From NCBI GenBank assembly GCA_026122225.1, contig JANEZZ010000728.1, positions 1,488,001 to 1,552,000 on the forward strand: DNA of 64,000 nt, read 5' to 3'. Each line of letters opens with the position of its first letter. Position 1 is the first letter of the stretch. The notes under the pieces were generated by a model that saw only the letters and a program-made list of their open reading frames with translations, searched no databases and was not told the origin of the DNA. Positions 59,601 to 64,000 of this stretch are shown here, piece by piece. The translations under genes were made by a program, and so were the position numbers. The stretch is from Heloderma charlesbogerti (Eukaryota > Chordata > Lepidosauria > Squamata > Helodermatidae).

Positions 59601-62600
59601 GTGATCCAGTGGTAAACAACCCAAACCAATCAGACCAAAGATCCATCTAGTTCAGTATTGTGTTTTTTACAACAGGCAATCAGACGCTTCAAGAACAGTA
59701 TGAAGACAACAGTTCCTCCAAATCGTCTGTCCCTTGTATCTGGTATTCAGAGGTACACTGCCTCTGAACATTTAGCTATCTTGATTAATAGCCACTGACA
59801 GACCTATCTTCCAGGAATTTGTCTAATCCTCTCTTAAATCCATCTAAACTAGTGGTCATCACTACATCTTTTGGCAGCAGTTCAGTAAATAATTTATCTT
59901 AAATACTTGCCTGTCCTGAATCTATGGCCAATAAATTTATTGGCTGACCCAAGTTCTAATATTATGTGAGAGGGAGGAAAAGTTCTCTATTCATTATCTT
60001 CTCTCCACACCATTCACAATTTTATAAGCCTCTATCAGTTTGTTCTCTTCCCAGCACCATCCTCCAAACTAGTAGTATTCAAACTGAAAAGCTTCAATTG
60101 CATTAGTCTTTCCTTTGATCATCTTGGTTGCTTTTTCTGCACTTTTTCCAAGTGCAGGACATCTTTTGAGGTGGGGCAACCAGAACTGTACACAGTATTC
60201 CAAATGCAGCTGCCCCATAGGTTAATATAAAGGTATCAATTTGTTGTTGTTTATTCAGTCAGTCATTTCCGACTCTTCGTGACTTCATGGACCAGCCAAT
60301 GCCAGAGCTTCCTGTTGGCCGTCGCCACCCCCAGCTCCCCCAAGGTCAAGACCATCACCTCCACAATATCATCCATCCATCTTGTCCTTGGTCAGCCCCT
60401 CTTCCTTTGGCCTTTCGCTTTCCCTAGCATCAGCATCTTCTCCAGGGTATCCTGTCTTCTCATGATGTGGCCAAAGTACTTCAGTTTTGCCTTTCATATC
60501 ATTCCCTCAAGTGAGCAGTCTGGCTTGATTTCCTGGAGTATGGACTGGTTTGATCTTCTTGCAGTCCAAGGCACTCTCAGAATTTTCCTCCAGCACCACA
60601 GTTCAAAAGCATCTATCTTCCTTCGCTCAGCCTTCTTTATGGTCCAGCTCTTGCCGCCATAGATTACTACGGGGAATACCATTGCTTGAACTATGCGGAC
60701 CTTTGTTGTCAGTGTGATGTCTCTGCTCTTAACTATTTTATCAAGATTTGTCATTGCTCTCCTCCCAAAAAGTAGACGTCTTCTGATTTCCTGGCTGCAG
60801 TAAGCGTCTGCAGTAATCTTTGCGCCTAGAAATTCAAAGTCTGTCACTGCCTCCACGTTTCCTCCCTCTATTTGCCAGTTATCAATCAAGCTGGTTGCCA
60901 TAATCTTGGTTTTTTTGAGGTTTAACTGCTACCCAGCTTTTGCACTTTCTTCTTTCACCGTCGTAAGCTTCCTCAGCTCCTCCTCGCTTTCAGCCATAAA
61001 GGTATTGATACTAATTCTAATTTTCAATCCCTTCTCTAATAATCCCATTCCTCCAGCTCCAGCTTAAGTGGAGGACAGGGGAAGAAGTGGTGAGACCACT
61101 CTAGTGTGTGTGCAATTGCACACCATGCAGGGTTAGAGGGAGGGATGGCGCCTGGACTTCTATAAACTGGCTCTTCTCTTCAGGCCTCTTTTTCTTCCAG
61201 TTGCCAGAGGCTGCTGTTTGCTGCTGGGTTCAGGCTTTGGCCTTGCAGTGCCTGAGACCTCCACCTTTTTGGTCACCATTCTACAGGCTGGTAGATATGG
61301 CACATGATGGGATCATTTCTTCCACACACTATTCCGGCCAGGTTTAGCTGATTTCCCCCCGCAGGTGTTCATGATCCAACTTGGGGGGAACTGGTTGAGT
61401 GTGTTGAAGGGAAAGACCCAGATATTGCAGGCAAGGATGGATTTTTTAAAAACAAACAAACTGGGGTTTCTGACTAGAGTATATATCTTATGGTTCAATA
61501 TACCGCTACGGCATACATGCAGAGAGGGGATCCTTGGGGATTAAACAGGGCTAGGAAAAAAGTGAATAGGGAGACTCAATTGACACTACAGGATCAAATG
61601 GGCAAAATTTTACCTATCCTGAGATTTTAAATTTTTAAAAAATTCAATTTATATTCCACCTAGCAAATATTCAAGGGTGGAACTTATAGGGCTGATGATA
61701 TTCACTTGTCAGATGCAGGTACCTTCCTGCTGGATCTGCGGGTAGGCATGTGGGAAGTTGTGGGCCAAACCAGAGCCTTGACTCCTCCTGTAGCAGGGAA
61801 GTGCAGGAAATTAGCAGGCAAGCAAGATTTGGTGAATAACCTGGGGCACCTTTATGGTGACGGGAAAGTCCCAAGGCCTGCTGTTCAGGGTTGTGGGAAC
61901 CATGGGCAGGATATAGATGGCCTTTGTGGCTAACCTGTCTCACTGACCTGGAGTTATGGGGAACAGGAGGGGGTGACTCAGGAAGTCTTCTCTTATGCAC
62001 CATTAAGGTATGGAGGAAGGGAAGGGGTGATGTTTTTTCCTCTTCCTGGGCTGGACTGGCTGACCCAAACAAAGCCAGATAGTTGTCTTAGGGTTAGTTC
62101 CTCACACTTAGCAGATCCTGTGGTTTATGTTATTGTTAAACAAAAGTGGATATTAGACAAACTGGAGAGGGTTCAGAGGAGGGCAATGAAGATGATCAGG
62201 GGACTCGGAACAAAGCCCTATGAGGAGAGACTGAAAGAACTGGGCATGTTTAGCCTTGAGAAGAGAAGACTGAGGGGAGATATGACAGCGCTCTTCAAGT
62301 ACTCGAAAGGTTGTCACAGAGAGGAAGGCCAGGATCTCTTCTCGATCATCCCAGAATGCAGGACACAGAATAATGGGCTCCTGTTACAGGAAGCCAGATT
62401 CTGGCTGAACATCAGGAAAAACTTCCTGACTGTTAGAGCAATACAACAATGGATCCAATTACCTAAGGGAGGTTGTGGGGTCTCCCACACTGGAGGCATT
62501 CAAGATGAAGCTGGACAGCCACTTGTCAGGGATTCTTTGACATGGATTCCTGCACTGAGCAAGGGGGTTGGACTCGATGGTCTTATAGGCCCCTTCCAAC

Positions 62601-63471
62601 CCTACTATTCTATGATTCTAAAAGTGGCCCCTGTTCCCCAAACTCCTGTGTCTGCCTCTTTATTCCTCCTTCAGGCACCATCCCTAACATGGCATTTACC
62701 TTGCCACTACACACTGATTCATGATTTTCATAAAACTATCCACTGTGACCCAAAGACCTCTCACTGATATCCAGTACTGACAATTCACACAAGGTAAGAC
62801 TTGGCTCCCTGCCTTCTTGCCTAATCCGATACACCCTGGAGCGCGTACATTCTTTAGAAACAAACTGCATCACAAAGGAGGTCCACCTCCCACTTCAAGC
62901 TATTATAGCTCAAAGAAATACTGTTATATTTATCAACTAGTTTTAAAAAAATGGTGTGGGGCTATTTTATTTGCAACCCACTAACCTTAGCTATGCAATT
63001 TTAAGCAGTAAAAGCAACCAACTATTACCATGAGAAAGATACCCTTTAAAGATTATGAATTTTGTTTGGGATGTAGCTGCTACGTTGTCACTGGAGTGAC
63101 ACCCTGATCGCATTTCAGCCTGAAAGAAGCATCTTTCAAATATTCATTAACAGAAGTTTAATTTAAAATGCTTCCATGTCTACCAAATTTCTTTTCCAAA
63201 ATGGAAACCTTATTCATATATACCCAGTAATTACAGACAACATTATTAATTAAATCTGAAGATACCATCATAGCATTTCAGGATGGGATTGTTACAAGTG
63301 ACAGTCCCATGAAAAATACAAGTTTTTGCATTTCAAGAAATTGCAGATTTGTACCTGCTTTGCCATTCAATAATTTATTCTGGTAATACTGCCATTCCAT
63401 CTGAGGGCTTGCACCAGGACGAAACAATGCTTTTCCTGATCCTCTGTTACTTGTGACAGCCACTGGTTTCC
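29489..63471 (-). CDS. REV1: REV1, DNA repair protein / Y-family deoxycytidyl transferase (C-terminal 16 exons)
   Basis: REV1 inserts dCMP opposite lesions and abasic sites in the nucleus and scaffolds other translesion polymerases. Exons in transcription order: 63471-63355, 54802-54682, 53842-53714, 51817-51663, 48787-48668, 47838-47618, 44340-44168, 36206-36104, 35549-35384, 35140-34950, 33108-32875, 32345-32231, 32067-31850, 31689-31533, 30453-30351, 29600-29489. All phases agree; 2,435 nt encode 811 residues of a protein usually about 1,250 long. Visible: palm SCDEA with the catalytic Asp-Glu pair, thumb helix-hairpin-helix GVGRTMESKL, little finger, two ubiquitin-binding motifs (LDQSVLEALP, VDPEVFAALP) and the C-terminal domain that binds Rev7 and polymerases eta, iota and kappa. 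BRCT domain, N-digit and the first catalytic Asp lie right of the window. Confidence 0.97.
30126..30237. repeat. Palindromic MITE (TACTTGGAGCAGAC type)
   Basis: Arms ccagatactgtcatacttgg (30126 on) and ccaagtatgactatatctgg (to 30237) flank a 58 bp middle. Common squamate MITE form. Confidence 0.75.
30351..30453 (-). CDS. REV1: REV1 window exon 15, C-terminal domain
   Basis: Acceptor atggtttcacag, donor gtagct. Encodes PMEEDILQVVKYCTDLIEEK and DLEKLDLVIKYMK. Confidence 0.97.
30649..31026. repeat. Nested inverted repeat, 118 bp outer arms
   Basis: Outer arms 30649-30766 and 30909-31026 are reverse complements with about seven mismatches (tctggattttggcttgggta against tacccaagccaaaatccaga). An inner palindrome, 30826-30908, abuts the right arm (gtatccaatgttagtcctac against aggactaacattggatac). 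No coding sequence. In the REV1 intron before the C-terminal-domain exons. Confidence 0.85.
31533..31689 (-). CDS. REV1: REV1 window exon 14, start of C-terminal domain
   Basis: Acceptor tttctgaatag, donor gtaatc. Encodes VELVQTTANTSSPSISQPLL, then APNLAGAVEFNDVKALLKEW and ITTIS. PNLAGAVEF begins the folded C-terminal helical domain. Confidence 0.97.
31850..32067 (-). CDS. REV1: REV1 window exon 13
   Basis: Acceptor ttttcctcacag, donor gtaact. Encodes a Lys-rich linker (SKHKKKSRKKPQGSPVKKNH) and GSPQKLMDDFLKQEG. Confidence 0.94.
32231..32345 (-). CDS. REV1: REV1 window exon 12, ubiquitin-binding motif 2
   Basis: Acceptor cattacttag, donor gtaagt. Opens VDPEVFAALPSELQEELRQA, the second UBM, which binds mono-ubiquitinated partners such as PCNA. 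Confidence 0.97.
32505..32704. repeat. Palindromic repeat (GGTGCCACAAG type), complete copy
   Basis: Arms caacaaatacccttgaggca ... ggtgccacaagattatttgt with gaagactagcaaatatattc against aatagatttgttagtcttta. Centre tgatgcgtttgaggttaacg. In the REV1 intron between the two UBM exons. Confidence 0.75.
32875..33108 (-). CDS. REV1: REV1 window exon 11, ubiquitin-binding motif 1
   Basis: Acceptor gttgttcatag, donor gtgaat. Opens LDQSVLEALPSDLREQIEQM (UBM with its central Leu-Pro), then linker ending INVIALPAFSQ. Confidence 0.97.
33552..33984. repeat. Nonautonomous DNA element with internal hairpins
   Basis: Starts TTAAGGCACAATCCTATTGG and ends CATAGGACTGCACCCTTAA. Contains an 18 bp-arm hairpin at 33571-33612 with one mismatch and a gctgcctacgaggcagc hairpin near 33840. 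Markedly GC-rich compared with the surrounding intron. Confidence 0.65.
34103..34330. repeat. TTGGATCCAG-end repeat, copy 3
   Basis: Starts ggattggatccaggatctgc, contains cccattcagcctggttccct and gagctggaggggctgccatg. The right end is truncated. Confidence 0.6.
34439..34556. repeat. hAT-like MITE, near-palindrome
   Basis: Arms 34439-34487 and 34508-34556 (ttttggaacaagccaggatc against gatctggcttgttccaaa). Spacer about 20 bp. Confidence 0.7.
34950..35140 (-). CDS. REV1: REV1 window exon 10
   Basis: Acceptor gcgttgatag, donor gtaaaa. Encodes FVAAVDVEISSTSKACTGLP and a variable linker, ending NIKSRLNLSIEVPSPSQ, the conserved lead-in to ubiquitin-binding motif 1. Confidence 0.94.
35384..35549 (-). 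CDS. REV1: REV1 window exon 9
   Basis: Acceptor gttgttttag, donor gtcagt. Encodes VGIQVQQLVPVSKTTSAFSS and on to SIIDLLQVPKTIKNSEEERK, a linker after the polymerase core. VGIQVQQLVP fits mammalian REV1; the rest is divergent. Confidence 0.93.
36104..36206 (-). CDS. REV1: REV1 window exon 8
   Basis: Acceptor ttctttacag, donor gtaagt. Encodes TVTLNHATDSAKVIGKEMLN and MFHTMKLNISDMRG, end of the polymerase core. Confidence 0.96.
36241..36399 (+). mobile_element. CR1 3'-region fragment
   Basis: Reads caatggctgctagtcatgtc, then CAGGAGAGGGCCACTGCC and gtcctgcttgtgggctgcc, a degraded CR1 3'-region pattern (same family as the - strand copies at 15176 and 59618). Truncated at the L2. Confidence 0.65.
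36400..36780 (+). mobile_element. L2-like LINE 3' end
   Basis: Contains TGGAATGATCTCCTTTCTGA, tttaggcgtttattaaaaac and the tail agcagtatataaatccag with AATAAATAAAT, features of L2-clade 3' ends. The BovB is inserted at its tail. The left boundary is approximate. Confidence 0.7.
36781..40001 (+). mobile_element. Full-length RTE-BovB LINE
   Basis: Begins ccccttcatggatcactgcc and ends with the BovB 3' signature gagtcggacacgactgaacg plus an AATAAA-type tail. It sits inside the (AATA)n tail of an upstream L2: AATAAATAAAT is present at 36770-36780 and again at about 40002-40012, consistent with a target-site duplication. About 3.2 kb, the usual full length. Antisense to REV1, deep in an intron. 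Confidence 0.95.
36846..39989 (+). CDS. BovB endonuclease-reverse transcriptase ORF, uninterrupted
   Basis: 1,047 codons without a stop, the only long intact frame in the window. The N-terminal ~105 residues have no recognised domain. An apurinic-type endonuclease follows at residues ~108-345 (LGTWNVRSMNEG, DILGISELKW, GDWNAKVG, SDHELLLATF). The reverse transcriptase shows NNKASGDDSIP (~563), FIDYSKAFDCVDH (~689), GVRQGCILSPCLF (~748) and the catalytic RYADDTTLMAE (~790). The C-terminus is basic (GKRRRGRQRMRW, ending KSRTRLND). The enzyme nicks target DNA and copies its own RNA there. RTE elements lack an LTR and usually a substantial ORF1. The exact start codon is uncertain because translation of RTE ORFs is poorly defined. 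Confidence 0.93.
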   Translation: MPCRATQDGQVMAESSDKMWSTGEGNGNPLQYSCQENPMERITRLKEMMPEDEPLRSEGVQYATGEEQRVFPSSARKSEAAGPNPKGHSAVDVSGGEKKIRCCKEQYCLGTWNVRSMNEGKLEVVKHEMARLNIDILGISELKWTGMGEFNSGDHHIYYCGQESLRRNGVALIVNKRMGKAVLGYNLKNDRMISVRIQGKPFNITVIQVYAPTTEAEEAEVDRFYEDLQHLLELTPKKDVLFIIGDWNAKVGSQEITGITGRHGLGVQNEAGQKLIEFCQENLLIIANTLFQQHKRRLYTWTSPDGQYRNQIDYVLCSQRWRSSIQSVKTRPGADCGSDHELLLATFRLKLKNVGKTTKPFRYDLNHIPDEYTVEVRNRFQGLDLIDRVPEELWTEVRNIVQEAATKSVPKKKKCKKAKWLSDEALQVAEERREAKSKGERGRYTQLNAEFQRIARRDKKAFFNEQCKEIEENNRMGKTRDLFKKIGDLKGTFCAKTGMIKDKEGRDLTEADEIKKRWQEYTEELYRKDLNVPDSHDSAVTELEPDILESEVKWALGSISNNKASGDDSIPVELFKILKDDAVKVLHSICQQIWNTQQWPQDWKRSVYIPIPKKGNAKECSNYRTIALISHASKVMLKILQARLQQYANRELPEVQAGFRRGRGTRDQIANIRCIMEKAREFQKNVYFCFIDYSKAFDCVDHNKLWQILKVMGVPDHLTCLLRNLYEGQEATVRTRHGTTDWFKIGKGVRQGCILSPCLFNLYAEYIMRNAGLDESEVGIKIAGRIINNLRYADDTTLMAESEEDLKSLLLRVKEESAKAGLKLNIKKTKIMSSGPITSWHIEGEEMEAVTDFTFLGSKITADGDCSHEIKRRLLLGRKAMANLDSIVRSRDITLPTKVRLIKAMVFPVVMYGCESWTIRKAERRRIDAFELWCWRRLLRVPWTARRSNQSILKEINPECSLEGQIMKLKLQYFGHLMRRENSLEKTLMLGKTEGKRRRGRQRMRWLDSITDAMNMNLSTLRERAQDRKAWRAMVHGVTKSRTRLND
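40408..40597. repeat. hAT-like MITE hairpin
   Basis: Arms about 40408-40467 (taaataaaccagaaattgtt) and 40537-40597 (ccatttctggtttgttta) are imperfect reverse complements. Lies just right of the BovB. Confidence 0.65.
41450..42161 (+). mobile_element. L2 LINE 3' region with decayed ORF2 C-terminus
   Basis: Translation in broken frames gives LGVLLDPMLSMDLQVAAARN, SDLATVTHALVTSHVDFCNL and AAKLWNALSQ, the hallmark end of L2 reverse-transcriptase ORFs. Terminates ggcatataaatgttaataaa. Several frame breaks, so inactive. Confidence 0.9.
42506..44124 (-). mobile_element. Tc1-like DNA transposon with long terminal inverted repeats
   Basis: 1,619 bp, the size of a complete Tc1 element. Ends CAGTCAGGGCC... 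and the reverse complement of CACTCAGGGCC, with flanking TA at 44125-44126 (TC on the left, probably a mutated TA). Inverted repeats are about 223 bp (42506-42728) and 201 bp (43924-44124); the left one carries about 25 extra bases. The transposase lies between them on the - strand, disrupted. Confidence 0.93.
42759..43789 (-). pseudogene. Tc1-like transposase, frameshifted
   Basis: About 343 codons in total, the usual length, but spread over several frames: 43789-~43680 (MRSKEVSMRVKEAIIRLRKQ, HTH), 43679-~43390, 43452-~42990 and 42998-42759. The DDE triad is still visible: WTDETKINL, MDNDPKHTAKA and SPDLNPIEHAF, with DD34E-type spacing. At least three frame breaks make it inactive. It cut and pasted its own element at TA sites. 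Confidence 0.93.
44168..44340 (-). CDS. REV1: REV1 window exon 7, little finger
   Basis: Acceptor ctatttctag, donor gtaaat. Encodes PKEAEAFLLSLSEEIQCRLE, AAGMKGKRLTLKIMVRKAGA and FGGHGICDNIA. The transposon-filled 8 kb intron follows in the direction of transcription. Confidence 0.97.
44505..44705 (-). repeat. MIR-like SINE
   Basis: aaagcacttcacatacatca, ccttacaacaaccttgtatg, ggtgggaagttcaaactaaa and gagatttgaaccagagacta follow the order of the MIR core and 3' region in reverse orientation. Old and diverged, in the REV1 intron. Confidence 0.75.
45200..46193. mobile_element. Second foldback-element copy, right half (interrupted)
   Basis: Collinear with about 50600-51530 of the foldback element: it shares ggagttaatatctctccttt, cttagtattatttctc, ccttgtatgttacctactcc and caaattgaccagg. 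The left arm is missing. Its terminal piece reappears at 46941-46993 after an inserted 747 bp segment. Confidence 0.75.
46194..46940. mobile_element. Putative solo LTR
   Basis: A 747 bp segment that interrupts the foldback copy exactly where the other copy is continuous. It begins TGTTAATCTGG and ends AATTTACA, giving TG...CA termini with a TGT/ACA inverted end, and contains AATAAA at 46811. Flanks ccacc and tcact may be a degraded 5 bp duplication. No internal gag/pol was seen, so a solo LTR fits. Orientation is + if the AATAAA is used. It could instead be another type of insertion. Confidence 0.5.
46941..46993. mobile_element. Foldback-element copy, displaced right terminus
   Basis: tcactgtggcttacttgtag ... 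gaaacccacccagtg matches the right end of the other copy at 51537-51588 (cactgtggcttattcacagg ... gaacccacccaatg). Confidence 0.7.
47618..47838 (-). CDS. REV1: REV1 window exon 6, thumb helix-hairpin-helix
   Basis: Acceptor ttcttgacag, donor gtaaaa. Encodes VGRTMESKLSALGIKTCGDL, KEFGPKTGQMLYRFCRGLDD and KSVSAEINYGIRFTQ, i.e. thumb and start of the little finger. Confidence 0.97.
48355..48559 (+). mobile_element. L2-like LINE 3' tail
   Basis: Contains gtacgccacctagagtggcc, gggcggctaataaat and an (AATA)n tail, a standard L2-clade 3' end in reptiles. Within a REV1 intron, antisense to the gene. Confidence 0.75.
48668..48787 (-). CDS. REV1: REV1 window exon 5
   Basis: Acceptor acttctatag, donor gtaggt. 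Encodes SNILLARMATRRAKPDGQYH and LKPEEVDDFIRSQLIIHLP, end of palm into thumb. Confidence 0.97.
49553..51592. mobile_element. Foldback (palindromic) DNA element, ~2 kb
   Basis: The left half (49553-~50690) and right half (~50700-51592) are imperfect reverse complements over most of their length. Examples: tgacagtttaac near 50420 against aaactgtcaggg near 50810; gatcctctcacatttaagtg at 50261 against cacttaaaagttgg near 50963; tggtcaatttccttgtacat at 50024 against aaggaaattgaccaggg near 51227. Ends are TGGGTTCACAC... and ...GTGTGAACCCACCC, hAT-like. No transposase frame. Lies in the REV1 intron beside the catalytic exon. Confidence 0.75.
51663..51817 (-). CDS. REV1: REV1 window exon 4, catalytic SCDEA
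   Basis: Acceptor tattgatag, donor gttggt (weak). Encodes YTHNIEAVSCDEALVDITEI, then LAETGLTSEELANVIRTEIK. The Asp-Glu of SCDEA are the second and third metal-ligand carboxylates of the Y-family active site. Confidence 0.97.
52436..52552 (+). repeat. Dispersed retroposon 3' tail, copy 2
   Basis: tttagattgcaagcctcagg, cactctgggagcctttttgt, gaagatcagggtaaaaatgc, then aaataaataaaa. Same tail as at 735-957. The preceding 52030-52430 may be the body of the element but I cannot assign it. Confidence 0.65.
53016..53150. repeat. Palindromic MITE, TTAAGG/AATCCTATG-end family
   Basis: Starts TTAAGGGTGCAATCCTATGC and ends GCATAGGATTGCTCTG. Interior ctcccagcatgccccagcc / ggctggttggggcatgc is near-palindromic. 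Close relative of the element at 14392. Confidence 0.75.
53714..53842 (-). CDS. REV1: REV1 window exon 3
   Basis: Acceptor gtgttag, donor gtaaat. Encodes QTGIKNGMFFGQAKRLCPNL and QAVPYDFQAYKEVAQTMYEI, the fingers-palm core. Confidence 0.97.
54682..54802 (-). CDS. REV1: REV1 window exon 2
   Basis: Acceptor ttccaagcag, donor gtaaga. Encodes TGELDSADEENLDSAQVNGI, then DCDISVSSMAEIASCSYEA. The first half is variable in the family; EIASCSYEA(R) is conserved. Confidence 0.94.
56460..56830 (+). repeat. Possible decayed LINE ORF1 (coiled coil) remnant
   Basis: A 64-codon frame at 56490-56684 encodes SSLEGKVENLSSKVGKLDRR and MEKSEARTQVCEKEIAENK, heptad-like as in L1-type ORF1 coiled coils. The following bases (aatgaaaatcgaagaaattg) echo the NxNRRNN segment of such proteins. 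Weak evidence; chance coiled-coil coding is possible. Confidence 0.35.
59130..59245 (+). repeat. Dispersed retroposon 3' tail, copy 3
   Basis: ttgtaagcaactttgggagc, caatcctggctgaaaagcag and ggtataaatg match copies 1 and 2. In the large REV1 intron. Confidence 0.6.
59618..60239 (-). mobile_element. CR1-like LINE 3' region (part 1, split by BovB)
   Basis: Contains gatccatctagttcagtatt, aatttgtctaatcctctctt, tttataagcctctatcagtt and gaactgtacacagtattcca, a well-known reptile CR1 3' region read in reverse. Interrupted at 60240 by the BovB fragment. Confidence 0.85.
60240..60998 (-). mobile_element. Decayed BovB 3' fragment
   Basis: On the - strand the frame at 60901-60494 reads VEAVTDFEFLGAKITADAYC, MVFPVVIYGGKSWTIKKAER and WCWRKILRVPWTARRSNQS, clearly homologous to the C-terminal part of the intact BovB. 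The + strand left end (ttgttgttgtttattcagtc) is the reverse complement of the BovB 3' end. 5'-truncated and mutated. Inserted in a CR1 element. Confidence 0.93.
60494..60901 (-). pseudogene. BovB ORF remnant (RT C-terminal region)
   Basis: 135-codon open stretch matching the post-RT region of the BovB protein at 39370-39740, lacking the endonuclease and catalytic YADD. Non-functional fragment. Confidence 0.85.
60999..61052 (-). mobile_element. CR1-like LINE (part 2, resumes after BovB)
   Basis: Resumes with aaaggtattgatactaattc then ttttcaatcccttctctaat and aatcccattcc, the continuation of the CR1 left of the BovB. The sequence aaaggtat occurs on both sides of the BovB, indicating a target-site duplication. 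Confidence 0.8.
62135..62622 (+). mobile_element. CR1 LINE 3' end
   Basis: Encodes in frame KLERVQRRAMKMIRGLGTKP and LFKYSKGCHREEGQDLFSII, the classic end of CR1 ORF2. It proceeds through ggttggactcgatggtctta and closes with ctattctatgattct, the CR1 terminal octamer repeat. It is part of an open frame at 61973-62767 whose flanks are not LINE-derived. Confidence 0.92.
63355..63471 (-). CDS. REV1: REV1 window exon 1 (palm/fingers)
   Basis: Acceptor tttcacag, donor gtacaa on the - strand. Encodes KPVAVTSNRGSGKALFRPGA and SPQMEWQYYQNKLLNGKA. PVAVTSNRG is the conserved REV1 nucleotide-binding region next to the palm. Confidence 0.96.
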
Positions 63472-64000
63472 CTGTGAAACATAATTAGGTTAGGAAACGT
63501 TAAGTCAACTTGCACTGCAGTTTTACAGAAACTGTAACCAATACTTCAACTTGCCTAGCAACACAAATTGTGTCTTACAATTCTTGATTAATACAGTTAC
63601 AACTGTAAAGCCTTTTTTTGGGGGGGGGGGAGCATGATCTACAGGTGAATTTTCTCAGTGGTGCACACATGTTAATATGCCTGTAATGGATAGAGACACA
63701 AAAGGGCAGTTTAATGCAATATAGTTTGTCTTACTCTACAGAATGAAAACCTAGAAGATTTGGCTCTAACAAAGTTAATGTTCAACCTTTAATTCAAAAC
63801 GCTACAGACTCCTGTACTATTTCCATTATTATTTCTACTTTCAGTTGATGATAAAACGTTCACCAATCCAACCATTTAGGCTGAAGTTTACCATGCTTTC
63901 TTTCTCATTCAGGTTCTATCATTAACTACAGGTACTGCATTTGTTTTTATATATAATAAATTTCATGTATTTGTGTATTTATATAAAATGTTATATATAT
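63472..64000 (-). other. REV1: REV1 intron at window edge
   Basis: Upstream intron of the first REV1 exon in the window. Includes a G-run at about 63620-63630 and AT-rich sequence to the end. The preceding exon, expected to carry the DxDxFF catalytic motif, is not in the window. Confidence 0.75.

Larger units (their letters stand above)
54803..63354 (-). other. REV1: Large REV1 intron
   Basis: 8.55 kb between window exons 1 and 2. 54803-56450 and 56830-59120 show no recognised element apart from a short (TA)n at about 58028-58038. 59130-61052 holds retroposon tails, CR1 and BovB. 61053-62130 is unassigned, moderately GC-rich repeat-like sequence. 62135-62622 is a CR1 end. Confidence 0.75.

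Noticed and set aside
61671..62072. 133-codon open frame on the - strand
   Set aside because: Antisense to repeat-like sequence, no recognisable domain or splice context.
61973..62767. 264-codon open frame on the + strand
   Set aside because: Its middle is the CR1 LINE 3' end (CR1 ORF2 C-terminus followed by the CR1 non-coding tail and terminal repeats); the flanks have no family match. Not a host gene.
1..64000. CRISPR arrays, operons, bacterial elements, tRNA or rRNA genes
   Set aside because: No regularly spaced repeats, cloverleaf candidates or bacterial-type gene packing; spliced vertebrate genes dominate.

Overview
This is vertebrate nuclear DNA, most likely from a squamate reptile (lizard or snake). 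That call is an inference from the repeats: a full-length RTE-BovB LINE with an open reading frame, a CR1 3' end with an ATTCTATGATTCT-type terminus, L2 tails, a Tc1-like element, and many palindromic miniature elements with ends such as TGCAATCCTATGCA. There are no bacterial features, CRISPR arrays or tRNA/rRNA genes. Most short open frames are chance frames in introns or repeats.

Two host genes lie tail to tail. EIF5B (translation initiation factor 5B) runs on the + strand with 23 coding exons from 3511 to 26741. They join in frame and lack only the short first coding exon, which lies left of the window. The 3' UTR runs to about 27410. REV1 (Y-family translesion polymerase and scaffold) runs on the - strand, with its 16 last coding exons from 63471 down to 29489 and a 3' UTR ending near 29170. 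They give 811 residues, from the polymerase palm to the Rev7/polymerase-binding C-terminal domain. The BRCT domain and first catalytic aspartate lie beyond the right edge. The genes are separated by about 1.8 kb. The same EIF5B-REV1 tail-to-tail order occurs on human chromosome 2.

The introns hold the accessory content. EIF5B introns carry mostly small DNA-element relics. The REV1 intron at 36207-44167 is a stack of retroelements: CR1 fragment, L2 tail, a 3.2 kb BovB with a 1,047-codon frame, a hAT-like hairpin, a second L2, and a decayed Tc1-like transposon with about 200 bp terminal inverted repeats. Introns at 44341-51662 hold a MIR-like SINE and two copies of a foldback element, one a roughly 2 kb palindrome and one half-deleted and split by a probable solo LTR. 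The intron at 54803-63354 has a CR1 split by a BovB fragment, a second CR1 3' end and a possible LINE ORF1 remnant. The REV1 intron at 30454-31532 contains a nested pair of inverted repeats.

I see no unknown multi-gene system. The strongest items for follow-up are the intact BovB, the foldback element with its putative LTR insertion, the nested inverted repeat, and a seven-glutamine tract in EIF5B. Exon boundaries were set by hand from splice sites, reading phase and remembered family sequence. Repeat borders are approximate unless stated.
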